NCBI GenBank assembly: GCA_002914845.1
Contig: JXTC01000043.1
Location: 54,142-118,141 of the forward strand
Source: Trema orientale
Lineage: Eukaryota > Streptophyta > Magnoliopsida > Rosales > Cannabaceae
Length of the DNA stretch: 64,000 bases
Direction: 5' to 3'
In this document: piece by piece, positions 30,971 through 43,502 of the stretch
Layout: each line of letters opens with the position of its first letter
How positions within the stretch are numbered: position 1 is the stretch's first letter
The notes under the pieces: generated by a model
Told to the model about the DNA's origin: nothing
The model's database searches: none
Seen by the model: only the letters and a program-made list of their open reading frames with translations
Made by a program: the position numbers and the translations under genes

Positions 30971-33781
30971 ATGGCGCAGACGTTCTTGGGCCCTGTCATT
31001 CAGAAGTTGGCTGAGCTGCTCGCCGAAGAAGCAAATTTGTTGAAGGGAGTTCACAAAGAAGCCAGGAGTCTGAGAGATGAATTAGAGATCATGCAGCCTT
31101 TTCTTAAAGATGCGGAAGCGAAATTGGAGAAAGGAGAGCTCGGAGATGCTTGCAAAGTGTGGCTTAAACAGTTAGGGGAGAAGGCCGATCACATAGAAGA
31201 TGTCGTTGACGAATACATCCACTACTTAAGGACGAAAATTTGTCATCCTGAGCATGGATCTGTCAATTTCGTTCGCAAAACATGTCACTTTGCTAAATCC
31301 ATAAAACTGCGCCATGATATATCGTCTGAGATTCAAGATATTAAAGAGTCGCTGCGTAAAATTATGGAAAGAGGCCAAAGTTTTGGGTTGAGACCTTTCG
31401 AACAAGGATCAAGTAGTAAGAAGACAGCCAACGTTGATGCATCCATAGGCCTTCGATTGGGTTCTCTTTACATTAAGGAAGATGATCTTGTGGGAATTGA
31501 TTCCAAGTCGAAAGAACTCATAAGCAGCTTGGTTGAAGGGCCATCTACACGCGTGGTGACATCACTCGTAGGTGAAGGTGGAATTGGTAAAACTACTCTT
31601 GCTAAGAAAGTTTATGACGATGATGAGGTCAAAAGACAGTTTGATTGTCGTGCTTGGGTCACTGTGTCTCAGTCATACAATGTGGAGAAGATCCTAAAGA
31701 TCGTGAAAAGTCAGATATGCCCCGGGAAAGAAAAGGCCATGGGCGGCACAATAGAAGAACTAATTGATCTTTTGAGGAACCATTTGGAGACAAAGAGGTA
31801 TGTGGTTGTTTTTGATGATGTATGGGAAAGAGATTTTTGGGAAGTCATAAAACATGCTTTTCCTACGAAAAATAAAGCTGATAGGATCATTATCACAACT
31901 CGTAATACTTCAATTTCTAGTTCCATTAAAGAAACCCCATTTGATCTTGTCCATGAGCTAAAACCTTTGTCTTCAGAATTAGTCTGGGAATTATTTTGCA
32001 AAAAGGCATTCCCTTTTGAGCCAGAGACACAATGTCCCAAAGAATTAGATCATTTGTCTCATGAAATTATACAAAAATGCAATGGCTTGCCACTTGTTAT
32101 TGTGGCTATTGCAGGTCTATTGTCAACTAAAGAGAAGATCGAATTTGAATGGCGACAAGTGCTTGATAATCTCAATTATGAGTTCGAAAACAATCCTCAA
32201 CTTACAAGCGTTTCAACAATTATCTCTTTCAGTTATCATGATCTTCCTTACCATCTCAAATCTTGCTTCTTATATTTTGGCATGTTGCCTGAAGATTACT
32301 CAATTTTTGATCAAAGATTGTATAGACTATGGATTGCTGAGGGTTTTATTGAATCAAGGAGGGGTAAGACGTTGGAAAAAGTAGCTCAAGAATACTTAAA
32401 TGAGCTCATCAACAGAAACTTGGTTTCATGTCATACACGATTTGGATTCCAAAGACGGTGTCAAGTCCACGATTTGATGCGTGACTTCATCTTAGCAAGA
32501 GTAGATGAATTGTGCTTCTCTCAAATTCTGGACAAAGGTAAAGCAAGATTTAAAGGAAAAAGTCGCCGCTTATCAGTTTACAATACTACAAAAGATGCTT
32601 TGGAGATTCTTAGAGGTTCTAAGATTCGTTCTATTATTTTTAATAATGTTGACGAGTTGACGGAGTCTTTTGCTATTAGTTTATTCAAAAATTTTAAGCT
32701 TTTGAAGTTGTTGGATTTTCAAGGTGCTCCTATGCATAATATCCCCAAAGAAGTAGGGAACTTGTTTCATTTAAAGTACTTAAGTTTGCATGGAACAAAG
32801 GTCAAATTTCTTCCAAAGTCCATAGGTAACTTGTACAATCTACAGACATTGAATCTTTGTAATACTTTAGTTGAGGAGATACCAAAGGAGATTAATAAAC
32901 TTCGAAATTTGCAACGCCTTCTGGCTCAACGTTACAGTCATGAAATTGAATGTAATTTGAATTCGTATGGTAGTGTGAGGATACATGAAGGCATCAGATG
33001 TTTGGAGGAGTTACTAACCCTTACATTTGTGGAAGCAAATGACGATGGAGTTGACTTTGTGAAAGAGCTAGGAAAGCTTACGAAGTTAGAGACTTTTGGA
33101 ATTGGAAAAGTGACTGCAGCAATGGGAAAAGAACTTGGAATCTCCATTGGAAAAATGAACCACCTGGAGGAGCTATTTATAAACTCAATCAAGGAAGAGG
33201 AGATTCTAGATTTCAACTGCATTTTATCTCCTCCTCTTTCTCTACGTTTCCTCAGCTTGCGATGTCGGTTAGAAGAGTTCCCAAATTGGATTTCAATGCT
33301 TCAGAATCTAAGGGGTTTTAGCTTACGTTTCACAAGGTTGATCGACGAACCACTGAAATACCTGAAAGGTTTGCCCAATTTAACATTTATTCGCTTGTAC
33401 CAGGCTTATGACGGAGAGGAACTGCACTTTGAGGAAGGTGGTTTTCATAAACTCAAAGAAGTTCGGTTAGGAAAATTGGAAGGGTTGAAAGTTGTGAAAA
33501 TAGATAGAGGAGCACTACTTGTTCTTGAGGAGTTCCAAGTTGAAGCATGCTTGCAAATGCAAGAGATACCTTCCAATATCGAACTCCTACCAAACCTCAA
33601 ATCTCTTATAATTAAGGACATGCCTAGGGAATTTGTGGCTGGTCTACAACCAAATGGCGGCCCTCATTATTCGAAAATTAAGCATGTACCATCCGTTTCC
33701 ATCCAATACAAACACGGAGAGTGGACTAAATTTCAAAGCCACAAGTTGGGCGAGCCAGACTTGTTGCAACGTCTTCAATGA
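30971..33781 (+). CDS. CNL-2: CC-NBS-LRR immune receptor (RPM1-like)
   Basis: Intronless coding region of 936 aa, closely similar to CNL-1 along its whole length. It has the Rx-type coiled coil with EDVVDEY, P-loop GEGGIGKTT, kinase-2 YVVVFDDVWE, a GLPL motif as NGLPLVIVAIAG, RNBS-D CFLYFGMLPEDYS, VHDLMRD, then LRRs ending in the same KLGEPDLLQRLQ-type tail. Its four missing residues against CNL-1 are one near the N terminus and three in the loop before GGTIEEL. The frame is intact. The upstream TATA core seen for CNL-1 is not preserved, while the W-box core is. The expected role is effector-triggered immunity by resistosome formation, inferred from the family. Its relation to CNL-1 could be redundancy, pairing or divergence in recognition. 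Confidence 0.93.
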   Translation: MAQTFLGPVIQKLAELLAEEANLLKGVHKEARSLRDELEIMQPFLKDAEAKLEKGELGDACKVWLKQLGEKADHIEDVVDEYIHYLRTKICHPEHGSVNFVRKTCHFAKSIKLRHDISSEIQDIKESLRKIMERGQSFGLRPFEQGSSSKKTANVDASIGLRLGSLYIKEDDLVGIDSKSKELISSLVEGPSTRVVTSLVGEGGIGKTTLAKKVYDDDEVKRQFDCRAWVTVSQSYNVEKILKIVKSQICPGKEKAMGGTIEELIDLLRNHLETKRYVVVFDDVWERDFWEVIKHAFPTKNKADRIIITTRNTSISSSIKETPFDLVHELKPLSSELVWELFCKKAFPFEPETQCPKELDHLSHEIIQKCNGLPLVIVAIAGLLSTKEKIEFEWRQVLDNLNYEFENNPQLTSVSTIISFSYHDLPYHLKSCFLYFGMLPEDYSIFDQRLYRLWIAEGFIESRRGKTLEKVAQEYLNELINRNLVSCHTRFGFQRRCQVHDLMRDFILARVDELCFSQILDKGKARFKGKSRRLSVYNTTKDALEILRGSKIRSIIFNNVDELTESFAISLFKNFKLLKLLDFQGAPMHNIPKEVGNLFHLKYLSLHGTKVKFLPKSIGNLYNLQTLNLCNTLVEEIPKEINKLRNLQRLLAQRYSHEIECNLNSYGSVRIHEGIRCLEELLTLTFVEANDDGVDFVKELGKLTKLETFGIGKVTAAMGKELGISIGKMNHLEELFINSIKEEEILDFNCILSPPLSLRFLSLRCRLEEFPNWISMLQNLRGFSLRFTRLIDEPLKYLKGLPNLTFIRLYQAYDGEELHFEEGGFHKLKEVRLGKLEGLKVVKIDRGALLVLEEFQVEACLQMQEIPSNIELLPNLKSLIIKDMPREFVAGLQPNGGPHYSKIKHVPSVSIQYKHGEWTKFQSHKLGEPDLLQRLQ

Positions 33782-35460
33782 TCAAGGCAAATGAAAGGTA
33801 CCCATTTACCCAATTAATTTGTTGAAAAGTGATTTTTCTTCTCTTTTTTATACCCTCAAAATTATGTAAAACAAAAGATGTAGTTATTGTAAATTATTAG
33901 TATATTTCAGAGATGAATATCAACCTTCGAATCTAGAACTAGAGAAAACCATATTAAGGAGTTCTTACTGTAAAAAAATGTATACTAGTAAAAGTTAGGA
34001 AAACTCAAAATATAAGATTCTCTAGAAATTTTAAAGTTCATCATCAGTATCATATTTAAGCATGCTTGTAGTGCCTAGTTCATTTGTTTCGTGGATGCTT
34101 ATAGTGCCTATTGTATCGATCCTACCTGTTGTGTTGTATGGCCTCGTGTTGGCCTGGTCTCATAATCATGTCGGTTCCCTATTGTTGTCTAATTTTGACA
34201 CCCCAAAGTGTGGCTCTCATGTGATCTTTTAACTAGCATAATGAACATAAATACGAGTAGAAGACTTGAGGATGCAGCAAAAGCAGAAGTTATTGGGGAT
34301 TTGAATGGTATATTTAAAGACTAAATATTTAATTTCAAAACACAACAAAATGTTAAAGCCTAACATTGCAATTTACCCATTCTCATTCAAGGAAAAAGAG
34401 TAGTATCCGTTTGTTGAAAGCTATCTATTAAATTAAAATCTAGGTTCTATAAATGGAAAATTTGACTACAATTTTCTCACTCAGAAATACTGAATCTACT
34501 AGACCGTAAGTTTTTTTAGAATGAATGTATATATTGGTAGAAGCATTTTTGAATTCATTTAACATATGAGCTAAATAAGTGTTCAATATTAGATTGTTTT
34601 GTTTTTTTTTTTTTTTAATTGCAACTGTAGATATATTCTCTGTTGTATTCTCTGTTATATATTTGTTTTGGACAATATTGTCAATCATGCATTTTCATTT
34701 CCTATTTTTATCTTAGGAGTATACAACAAAGGCGCTCGAGTGCATTGCTCGCACAAGACTGAAGATTTATCTACCCTCTTTATTCACTATGTTATTGAGT
34801 TTGCAAATTGTTAAGTTTCAGTTTGATGTTTGCATTGAGAGGAGTTTATCGAGTTTGTGGAGTGTTTACTTTCAGTTTGATGTTTGTATGGACAAAAACT
34901 CTAAAGTTTTTTTTTTTTTTTTCGTTTATGATGTCGTGTGCTAATAATGTGCTTGTTCAATGGATTATCGGGTCAGTGTTCGTGTATAAAATAATTCAAA
35001 TAAGAAATGTTTTCTTCAAAGCAGATTATGACAAAAGGACAAAAGGACTTTGATATATTATTTTTCTTGTGAAACTCTTAGCCCATGTCAATGATAGCTT
35101 GTCACTTATTATATAGTACTACATTGCTGGCTTGTTGTTAATCAATGAAAAGACTGATCAGATATATATCTTCTCCAACTCACTTTGACCAGTTTATATT
35201 TTCGAGCTCTTGATCATTATATGTCGGTTAGACGTACTTGGCAGTTCTCGACGTCTCGTTAACTTCGTAAGAAAGTGTTCTGTTTTCACTCGATGACATG
35301 GACAACTCCATAGAAAGTTGTTCTACTTTTCAGCAGTATAGGAACACTGGTTATGGCGATCTATTTTTCTTTAGGAGTCAGTAGTTATGGTTTCTGTTTT
35401 GCACTCCGTGTTTAATCTACTATGACTCTTGCTTCTCAATCGTTCCAAGCAAAGGAGGAA
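33782..35460. other. CNL-2 3' region with conserved exon-like segment
   Basis: Parallels 18182-19969. The exon-like segment at about 34717-34814 follows TTAG and holds GARVHCSHKTEDLSTLF with the same stop position as the CNL-1 copy. Here the splice-donor-like site after the stop reads GCAAAT rather than GTAAAT, with another GT 11 bases further. No separate gene is seen. Confidence 0.45.
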
Positions 35461-35740
35461 ATGGCAAAAGATGTTTCTTGAGCTCTGTTGTTTAGAAATT
35501 GCTTGGTTTGCTTGTAGAAGTAAAGCTAGACATAATTGAACTTTTATCTAAAGAAGCAAAAGCCAAATCAGGGAAAGGCGACATGAGTTATGTGAAAACT
35601 CGTGTGAAACAAAAGAATAAAAGTGGCGAGCCGTAAGAGGATGTAATCGATAAAATATTACTTTCATCATGTTGGAACAGCATGGAAAACATCATTGGAG
35701 TGGATCCATTGTGGGTTATCAAAAGCTTTGAAACTGTGTC
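35461..35740 (+). pseudogene. Relic CNL coiled-coil start, copy 2
   Basis: It begins ATGGCAAAAGATGTTTCTTG and shows broken matches to an Rx-type coiled coil (KEAKAKSGKGD near 35555-35585, then DVIDKIL-like near 35640). It is the counterpart of 19970-20240, somewhat shorter in its first part, and has no NB-ARC. Confidence 0.65.
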
Positions 35741-36420
35741 AAGAGACAGCTTCTGAGTTTAATTTTCCTAAGATTAAGTGACGACGAGTAGAGCAAATAT
35801 CTCAAAGGTTTGAGCTATACCACAAGGCATATATGAGGGACAGAGTAAAAAGTAATGTGTTACAATTAACGGAAGACGTATCCACAAGTTTAAGAAGGAA
35901 AGGTCTAGGGGGTGGGGTGTTCAACTCGTCTCAGGTACTTATTTACATAATCCTTAACAAGACTGAGGCACGAACTAATATTTACATCGAGTAAGAAGAA
36001 AGCGCAAGACAAAAATGAGTGTTATTTTGGGTTTGTAAACAACCTTATGTATTTACTTTTAGATTCTTGAACCAATGTTGAAATGTAGTTCAATTATACT
36101 AAGATATATGTGCATTTGGATTAAAAATGATGCTGGTTAATTTCTGGCACATTTGATTAGGATCTGTTCCACCAATTTTTCAATTTGCTTCGACCCTAGT
36201 CGAAAATTTTCAATTGGAGTTTTTCGACCGATGGTTCAAATGATTTCAACTAAGGTAAGCCACTAGTCGAAAAATTTCAACTTCAGTCGAACAATCTCAA
36301 TTCCCGATCGAATATTGGTCAGCTTACTAATAGAAGGTGGCCTGAATTGGATCATCTAATATGCTATATATATATATAGTTGGACAATGCCATTTGAATA
36401 TAACAAATGCAATTTTATAT

Positions 36421-36899
36421 TCATTGTCCATATGGTGGCCACGATTATTCAGAAATAGCATTTCAAAGTAATTAAAAGAAAAGGTTCAGAAATAGAAAAG
36501 AAAATGGAAAACTTTATTATCAATTCACTTTACTAGTTTAGTTAAAAGATAAAAATGTCTTAAAAAAATAAAATAAAAGCACAGGCTATTTAGTAGTTAG
36601 TGGTCATCATGCGCTTTTTCATTTCTTCGTGATATTGGTGCGGTCTAGTCTTACAGTCAAATGTGACCCCAATAAAGTTTATTTCAAAGTTAGAATATAC
36701 ATATACATATATATATATTTTCTTTGTGTCGTCAAAATGATGACTATTTCCTTTCTTTCTTCTATATACTCATTTGTTCTATAAACTTCAACAGAGGCTT
36801 CTCGACCGTTTCAAACATGTTCAACAAATCAAGCAAGGTGTTGTTGTGCTTCTCTCCCAATGCGAATGTGAATCTTGATCTTGCTCGACCTCTCGGACC
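36421..36899 (+). promoter_or_regulatory. Upstream region of TNL-B
   Basis: No gene is seen. The part from about 36590 shares 'catgcgctttttc', 'aataaagtttatttcaaag' and 'ctatttcctttcttct' with 45800-45960 upstream of TNL-C, so the two genes have related promoters. A short (AT) tract lies near 36700-36718. Confidence 0.45.
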
Positions 36900-39771
36900 A
36901 TGGCCTCCGCCTCTCAGAAAAAGTACCAAGTTTTTATCAGCTTTAGAGGGACTGACACCCGCAAAAGTTTTATCACTCATCTCCATACAGCACTTCTAAA
37001 AGAACAGATAAAAACATACATTGATGATAGACTTGAGAGAGGAGAAGAAATTTGGCCAGCACTTAAGGATGCCATAGACGACTCACAAATTTCGATTGTT
37101 GTCTTCTCTCCGAAATATGCTTCTTCGTCGTGGTGTCTGAATGAGCTGGTTCATATTCTCCACTGCAGCTGGGACAACAAAGATCAGACTGTTATACCTG
37201 TTTTTTACAATGTAGAATCATCTGATTTGCGATGGGAGGGAGGACTTTATGCGAAAGAATTAGTGGATCTTAAAAAATGGTTCGATCATGGGACGATAAA
37301 CAAATGGAGGGCCGCTTTAGAAAGAGTATCTTATTTTGCTGGGCGTGTTGCATCAAATACCAAGTACGTTGATTCTCTAATTTCATTTCTTGTGAATTAC
37401 GGGTACTGTTGAATTACTAGTTCTATACGACTTATGTTTAGATCCATTACACTTTAATTTCTCGTTGGGATGACAAAGGAGTTAGAAATTAAATTAGTGT
37501 ACATTTTATTTTTTGAAAATCTTCCCTATTGTGTAAGTGCACCTTATGACCTCTCACCTTTTTAATTATCAGAACTCGTCAATCTAGCAATAATCTCTCG
37601 TTTCGATAGAGACACAATATTGTTTGGTGTTTCACACACTATAGTGCTATTTGGTAACATTTTTATTTTTTATTTTTTTAAACATAAAAATAAAAGTACT
37701 TTTTCTTATTTTGTTTTTTGCATTTCAAAAACAAAAATGTGTTTGGTAACAGTATTGTATTTTTTGTTTTCTAAAATAAAAAAATAAATATATATTTGGT
37801 AACTAGCACTTTTTACTTTTGAAAGTGAAAATCAAAAGAGAGAGTAATAAAGGAAAAAAGGAAGGAGAACATAGGAGAGAGAAAAAAGTGGTATTTATCT
37901 AAATAAATTTCATAAGTGGTATTTTTAAAATACAACTTTAAAAAGTGATATTTTTCTAAATATTTTGGGATATTTTTGAGAAAAAAATACTAAATTTTAG
38001 AATTATATTTTGAAAAATACCACCATTAAAATTTTTAATTTGAAAAATATAACTTTTAATAATATTTAGAAAAATACCACTGTTTACATGAGGCTAGAGA
38101 GATAATGATATAGTGATAAGAGAGAAAATGTTAAGAGAAATAGTGATGTGCGTTTAGATATGTTTGAATTTTGATACTAGCATTTCTACAAAATTATTTA
38201 AAAAAATTTTGAAAGTAAGAAATTTTTGTTTTCAAAATTTTAAAAATTTTGTTGTCAAATTAAAAAAGACGAAAAACAAAAATAGATTTACCAAACATAC
38301 TTTTAAAAAGTATTTTCACTTTTTTGATTAAAAAAACAAAAAACTGTTTAAATAAGTGATTACCAAATAAGCCCTATATTACTTGGTGTTTCTTGTTGCT
38401 GTATTTATATCCGTGATATCAATTTTGATGACACTGAGGGCTAAAATTTCTACAGTTTCCTCGGCCTTTTTATTTTATTTTATTTTATTTTTTTAAAAAA
38501 GAAAAGAAAAAAGAAGCAAGTCAGTGTTAGTTTCAAGAAAAAAAAAAAAAAGAAAAGAAAAAAGAGAATAACTTTTTCTTTTTTTGTGTTTTTACTGAAA
38601 TAGGGATGATATTGAATTAATTGAGGAGATTGTCAAGGATATAAAGAAGAACTTGAAATATACCGTACCTTCAAGTGATCATTTAAAGGGCCTGGTTGGA
38701 ATTGAAAATCATATTAAGGAAGTCAAATCATTGTTATTCGCCAGCTCTCCCGAGGCTCGTATAATAGGGATTTGTGGAATGGGCGGTTTTGGTAAGACCA
38801 CCCTAGCTAAGGCTGTGGTCACACAACTTCATCCTCAATTCGAAGGTCATTGTTTTCTAGCAAACGTTAGAGAAGAAAGGGAAAGACATGGAGTAGCTTA
38901 TTTGCAAAAATTGTTCTTTGGTGACTTATCGAAGGAAAAAGATTTAGACATGGCAAACCAGCTGCGATCGGTAAAGAAAAGACTACATAGTAAAAGGCTA
39001 CTTATAGTTCTTGATGATGTCAGTGATGTCCAGCAATATGTAGATTTAGTTAAAGATCAAGAATGGTTAAATTCTGAAAGTAAAGTTATTATAACAAGTA
39101 GAGATCAACAAGTGCTTCGGAGTGTCAACATTAGTGTTAAGGATACATACAACTTAAAGGAACTGAATAGAGAGGATGCTCTTCAACTCTTTTGTTCGCA
39201 TGCTTTTCTGAGAATTCCTACAGAAAATGACAAAAAGACGTCGGAAAAGTTCGTAAATTATGCTCAAGGTGTTCCTCTTACTCTTATAGTTTTGGGCTCT
39301 CATCTACGTACTAAGAGAAAAGAAGAATGGGAAGGCACGTTCAATAAGCTGAAAAAAACTCCCAACAGGAGAATCATAGATGTATTAGAAATAAGTTTTG
39401 ATGGACTAGATAACAAACAAAAGGAGATATTTCTTTATATAGAGTGTTTCTTTCAAGGCTATAGCATAGATTATGTGAAAAATAAATTCAATGATGGTGG
39501 TTGTTTCGTAGATGTGATTAGAAATCAAGTTGATAAGTCTCTCATTACTACTGACAATTATAGGCGGCTCTGGATACATGAATTGTTGCAAAAAATGGGT
39601 TCGGAAATTGCCAGTGGTGAGGTTGGCAAGCATAGTAGATTATGTGTTCAGGATCATATCTCTCATGAATTCAAAACTAACACGGTAAGTAATACTACAA
39701 GTGAATTATTAAACTTCTATTTCTTTTTTCTTTATTGTACAAGCTTTATGACTGCTAAAATCCCATGTTGA
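36900..39771 (+). CDS. TNL-B: truncated TIR-NBS gene
   Basis: Exon 1 (36900-37363) encodes a TIR with SFRGTDTRK and the putative NADase glutamate E82 in SSWCLNEL. A 1240-bp intron follows, then exon 2 from 38604 with NB-ARC: P-loop GMGGFGKTT (K219), kinase-2 LLIVLDDVSD, RNBS-B VIITSRD, a GVPLTLI form of GLPL, and RNBS-D IFLYIECFFQG. The MHD position reads IHE. A normal donor (ACG|GTAAGT) lies at 39684, but no LRR or C-JID exon follows; a broken Gypsy element starts within about 300 bp. If the donor is unused, the frame ends at 39771, giving about 543 aa. It may be a functional TN-type protein, since such short forms exist in plants, or a receptor killed by loss of its 3' half. Both exons are open. 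Confidence 0.75.
37644..38374. mobile_element. TIR element in TNL-B intron 1
   Basis: The left end 'tatagtgctatttggtaac' and the reverse complement of the right end 'tatagggcttatttggtaat' match over about 18 bases. The interior is AT-rich and non-coding, with partly complementary arms. It accounts for most of the enlarged intron. The superfamily is uncertain because I cannot fix the target duplication. Confidence 0.5.
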
Positions 39772-39984
39772 CCAAAACTTAATTTTGAAAACAACTTAGA
39801 ATACTTTTTATATAGAGGTTTTTTTTTAGTGTCTTTTTATATAATAGGTTTTATAGGAAGAAATCATAAAATGAGCTTGTATTATTAATATCGTTGTCTT
39901 TTATCATTGTTAATTTGCATTTTATGCACATTTCTCTTATGATTTTCATATTATTTAATTGTTAAATCTTCATTTAATTGAAGT

Positions 39985-42115
39985 TATTTTGTTTTTTCTT
40001 TTATTGTAGGAAATGAGAATTGAGTTTGGAGTCAGTTCGACGAAGTTTGAAGTCAAAATGGGCAAAGGAGTGCAAACAAGCCGAGAGAGGGGGCGCCCCT
40101 GCACCCCTGAAGAGGTGTGGTTGCGCCATCATGCATAAAGGGGCTCACCTCTGCACCTCTTAGAGGCACGGCTGCGCCTCTCTCTTCTCTTCTTGGGTGC
40201 AGCTGTGCCACTTGGACACCTCCCACTTTGCCTGGACTCGTTTTTTATAGGATTTAAGGGCTAAGATCACTTCAAATTGAAGATCCAATGATAAAAATTT
40301 GTCCTAGGAGATGAGCTAAAGAAAAGGGGAGGTACACTTTTAAAGGAGATTTTGAGAGAGCAAATATTTATTGACTATAGAGACTTTTGGAGACTTTTTC
40401 ACCATAATTTTTCGTTTTCCTCATCCTTATTTTCTTCTTTATCTTCTTTTCTTGAAGTTGTAATTATGATAAACTTGAACATGCTTTCAATTATAAACTT
40501 CTCTATGATGTTATCTTTGGATACAATTATGTGTGGCTAATTTTATTTCTAGGGACTTGATATAGCTTCAAATATTCTATGTCTTAAATATTTTACAACC
40601 TGTTAATGAAATTTCCCAAAGATTGGATTACTTACATAATTTGAGAAACAAATGCTTAGTTGTTAATGAGTTCAGGAGACCATTAGCTCTAGGTAAATCT
40701 TAATGGGTGGCTTATTGTATATTTAGTTAGTTGATTTAGGTAGGGATACCAAATTAACTATTTTTAGGTAGTCTTATTTAATACTTGGAAAAGGTAATAA
40801 TTAAGACTAATATTAACCCTTGATTAATGAACAATAAGAGATTAATTAATAGTTACAAAATATGATAATATAGATGGTTCGATTGAAATCAAGTCCTTAG
40901 ATTCTTTCTCGTAGTTTTTGTCCATCTTGGTATTTTGAAATTTCATCAGGTTCATTTTTAATACCTTTAATTGCACATTTCCATTTGATTAATTACACTT
41001 TTAATTGAGCTTAGATAATATTAGGTCATAATTATCATAGTATTTACAACAGTTTAAGATTGCAATACTTAAGGGTACGATAACCCCAATTCGTCCCACT
41101 TTATTACTTGTTTTTAACGATTTTGTGTGCATGTGAATAGTTATATTTAACACCGAATAAGTTTTTGGCACTGTTGCCGGGAATTTTCTATTTTAAATTT
41201 TTGCTACTATTATGATTATGTGGCTTAATCTTAATTTGAGCATTTTTGTATTCATTTTTGCTAAGTGTTTATTTCAATTGCTTGTCTTAAAGGTGTATAC
41301 GAAGAGCTCAGAGATTGAACTTACTCTTCGAGAGTTGAGAAAAGAGAGAAGAAAAACTACTTTTACTCTGGTAGAGGGTGGGGGTAATCAACAACTCATT
41401 AATATAATGTAACAAAACTAATATGGGGGGATTCCAAATGAAGACTCCAACAGCCACTTTGTGATATTTTTGGAGATTTATGATACAATCAAAGTGAATG
41501 GAGTGTCGAATGACACTGTTAGATTGTGCTTATTCCCGTTCTCTCTAAGAGAGAAGGCAAGGAGTTGGCTTTAATTTTTCCGAGCCAAAAGTATTAGTAC
41601 TTGGAAGGACTTACTATCAAAGTTACTTTGAAAGTTCTCTCCGACATCGAAGACCTCTCAACTCCGTGGTGAAATAGTCCAATTTCGTCAACTAGATTTT
41701 GAGCCTCTTTATGAAGCATGGAATTAATTTAAGGATCTCATTCCTAAGTGCCCTTAATATACGTACCAAGTTGGTTCCAAATTCAACTCTTCTACAATGG
41801 GTTAAACGGTCAAAGGACTATTATTGATGTGATAGCCAATACTATTCTTTTGTCTACAATTGCCGAACAAACTCAATTACTATTAGAGAAGATGGCCCCC
41901 AATAACTATCAATAGCCAAATGAGTGGACAATCTTGAAGAGAGTTGCCGATGTAAATGGATCCAATTGTAAATCATATCGCCCAAGTCTCAGCATTGATA
42001 AGCCAAATATCGGTATTGACTACTAGAGAATCGCAATTAAGTAAAGAGCCGATGAGAATGTCTAGTGCTTCCTTTGCTAATGATGGGAGTGATCTTGAGC
42101 AAATAAACTACGAGA
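39985..42115 (+). mobile_element. Ty3/Gypsy (Athila-like) 5' part, broken fossil
   Basis: A GC-rich stretch at 40090-40230 and a 'tttttggcactgttgccggg' motif near 41162 resemble the leader of plant Athila/Tat Gypsy elements. It is followed by gag remnants at about 41430-41950, including LFPFSLREKARSWL. Protease and pol are absent. It is broken by several lesions. The left limit is approximate and no paired LTRs were identified. It lies directly after the last TNL-B exon. Confidence 0.65.
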
Positions 42116-43500
42116 GTAAGGTCTTTTAATGATTGCACATATTGTGTAGGTATATTCCTATCTTACATAAACTCATCTAAATATGATCATATGTTATTTT
42201 ATCTAGGTCTAAATATGAAATTTCTTTTCCAAGTTCATACAAATTACCAATTCAATTCAAGTGGAGATTAAGTACTCAAAAGCATTAATAATAAGATAGA
42301 ATACGCAATTCATAAATTATAAGTTACAAATCAAATAGGAAACTTGAAAATTCAAACTACATATAGAGATCCTATTATAACTCTAGGAAATTGATTTAAG
42401 TTATAATGAAATTAGTAAAAACAATAAACAAAAGGTTCAACGTCATTAAGAAATTAAACTATAAAAGAAAAGAAAGAAGATGAAGAATAAAAATTAGAAG
42501 TATTGAGCACTGATCTTCAATTATCGTTCTCTTCTTGCTCCATCTCTCAAGTGTTTCTTCTTCTCAATTGACTTTCTAGATGTTGCTCTCTCTTAAAGTC
42601 TCCAAAAAAATAAAAATAAAAATCCCCTGTTGCCTCTCTCTCCTTCTCCTTTTGGCTCACGACTTCCTCTCCCCTTACATAAGGTGACTCACGAGTCATA
42701 TATGCACCAAAAAGACCGCCAACTAAAAATCGTTAGCTAATTCTTCACGATTTCTCTCATAAAGCTTCCCATTATGATACATAACATATATATTAAGGAA
42801 TAATGACTCCAGCTTCAAGCAAAAAAGAAAAAAAAGAAAAAGGAATAATGACTCCAGCACCCCATGTTTTGCGGCTTCAAGATTGAACTACATAAGATAT
42901 ATGGGCCAAATGGCTTTTAATTAGTTATTGGGCTCTCACTACATCAACTAGCAAGCCCTTGTATAAAGATGTTGGGTCATCTCCAAAGTATTGGGCCAGT
43001 TTTCTCTAAAGCATAAATGTTAGTCTTTACGTATTCCTAAAAATATCACTGTTAAGCTTTCTCTTGCACATATACCAGATCCTGTTTTATTTTACAAAAC
43101 ATCAAAATTAAGATAGAAACTGATAAAAACAAATAATTATGTAGTATAAAATTAAGCTTGAAAGGTATAGAAATAATGTAAAATATGAGCATATCAATGA
43201 ATTGTCAGAAGGGATAAATTTTTAATAATCGAGAAATGTAAATATGTATCTCATTATAGAAGATAAAGAGTCAAATTAAGGATCATGAAAAGTAAATGAA
43301 TAAAATGCAAATAACCTTTCAGTTAACAATAAAGGGAAAAAAGAATGAGAAGAGAAAAACAGAACTATGCACTTTTTTTAACATTAATTTTGTATTGGGA
43401 CCTTGAAGCCATATTTTGTAGAGGGAATTTGTGGGAGGATGGATTAGAGATGAGTAAAGGAAGAGGGGTAGAAGGAGACATTAAATCCTCTATTAGCCCA
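42116..43500. other. Unclassified gene-free region
   Basis: No gene is supported. A short direct duplication 'aaggaataatgactccagc' occurs at 42795 and 42840 around an A-rich linker. The rest may be further transposon debris. Confidence 0.4.
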
Positions 43501-43502
43501 CT

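Larger units (their letters stand above)
30140..36420 (+). repeat. CNL segmental duplication, copy 2
   Basis: It parallels 14590-20710 in order and orientation, about 15.6 kb away, with CNL-2, its 3' exon-like segment and a relic second CNL start. The tail from 36130 shares 'atgatgctggttaatttct' and 'tagttgga-aatgccatt' with 20510-20690. Small insertions and deletions distinguish the copies. Confidence 0.75.

Noticed and set aside
37431-38600. A missing exon inside the long TNL-B intron 1
   Set aside because: The intron length is explained by an AT-rich TIR element; TIR and NBS exons join in phase exactly as in the other TNLs.
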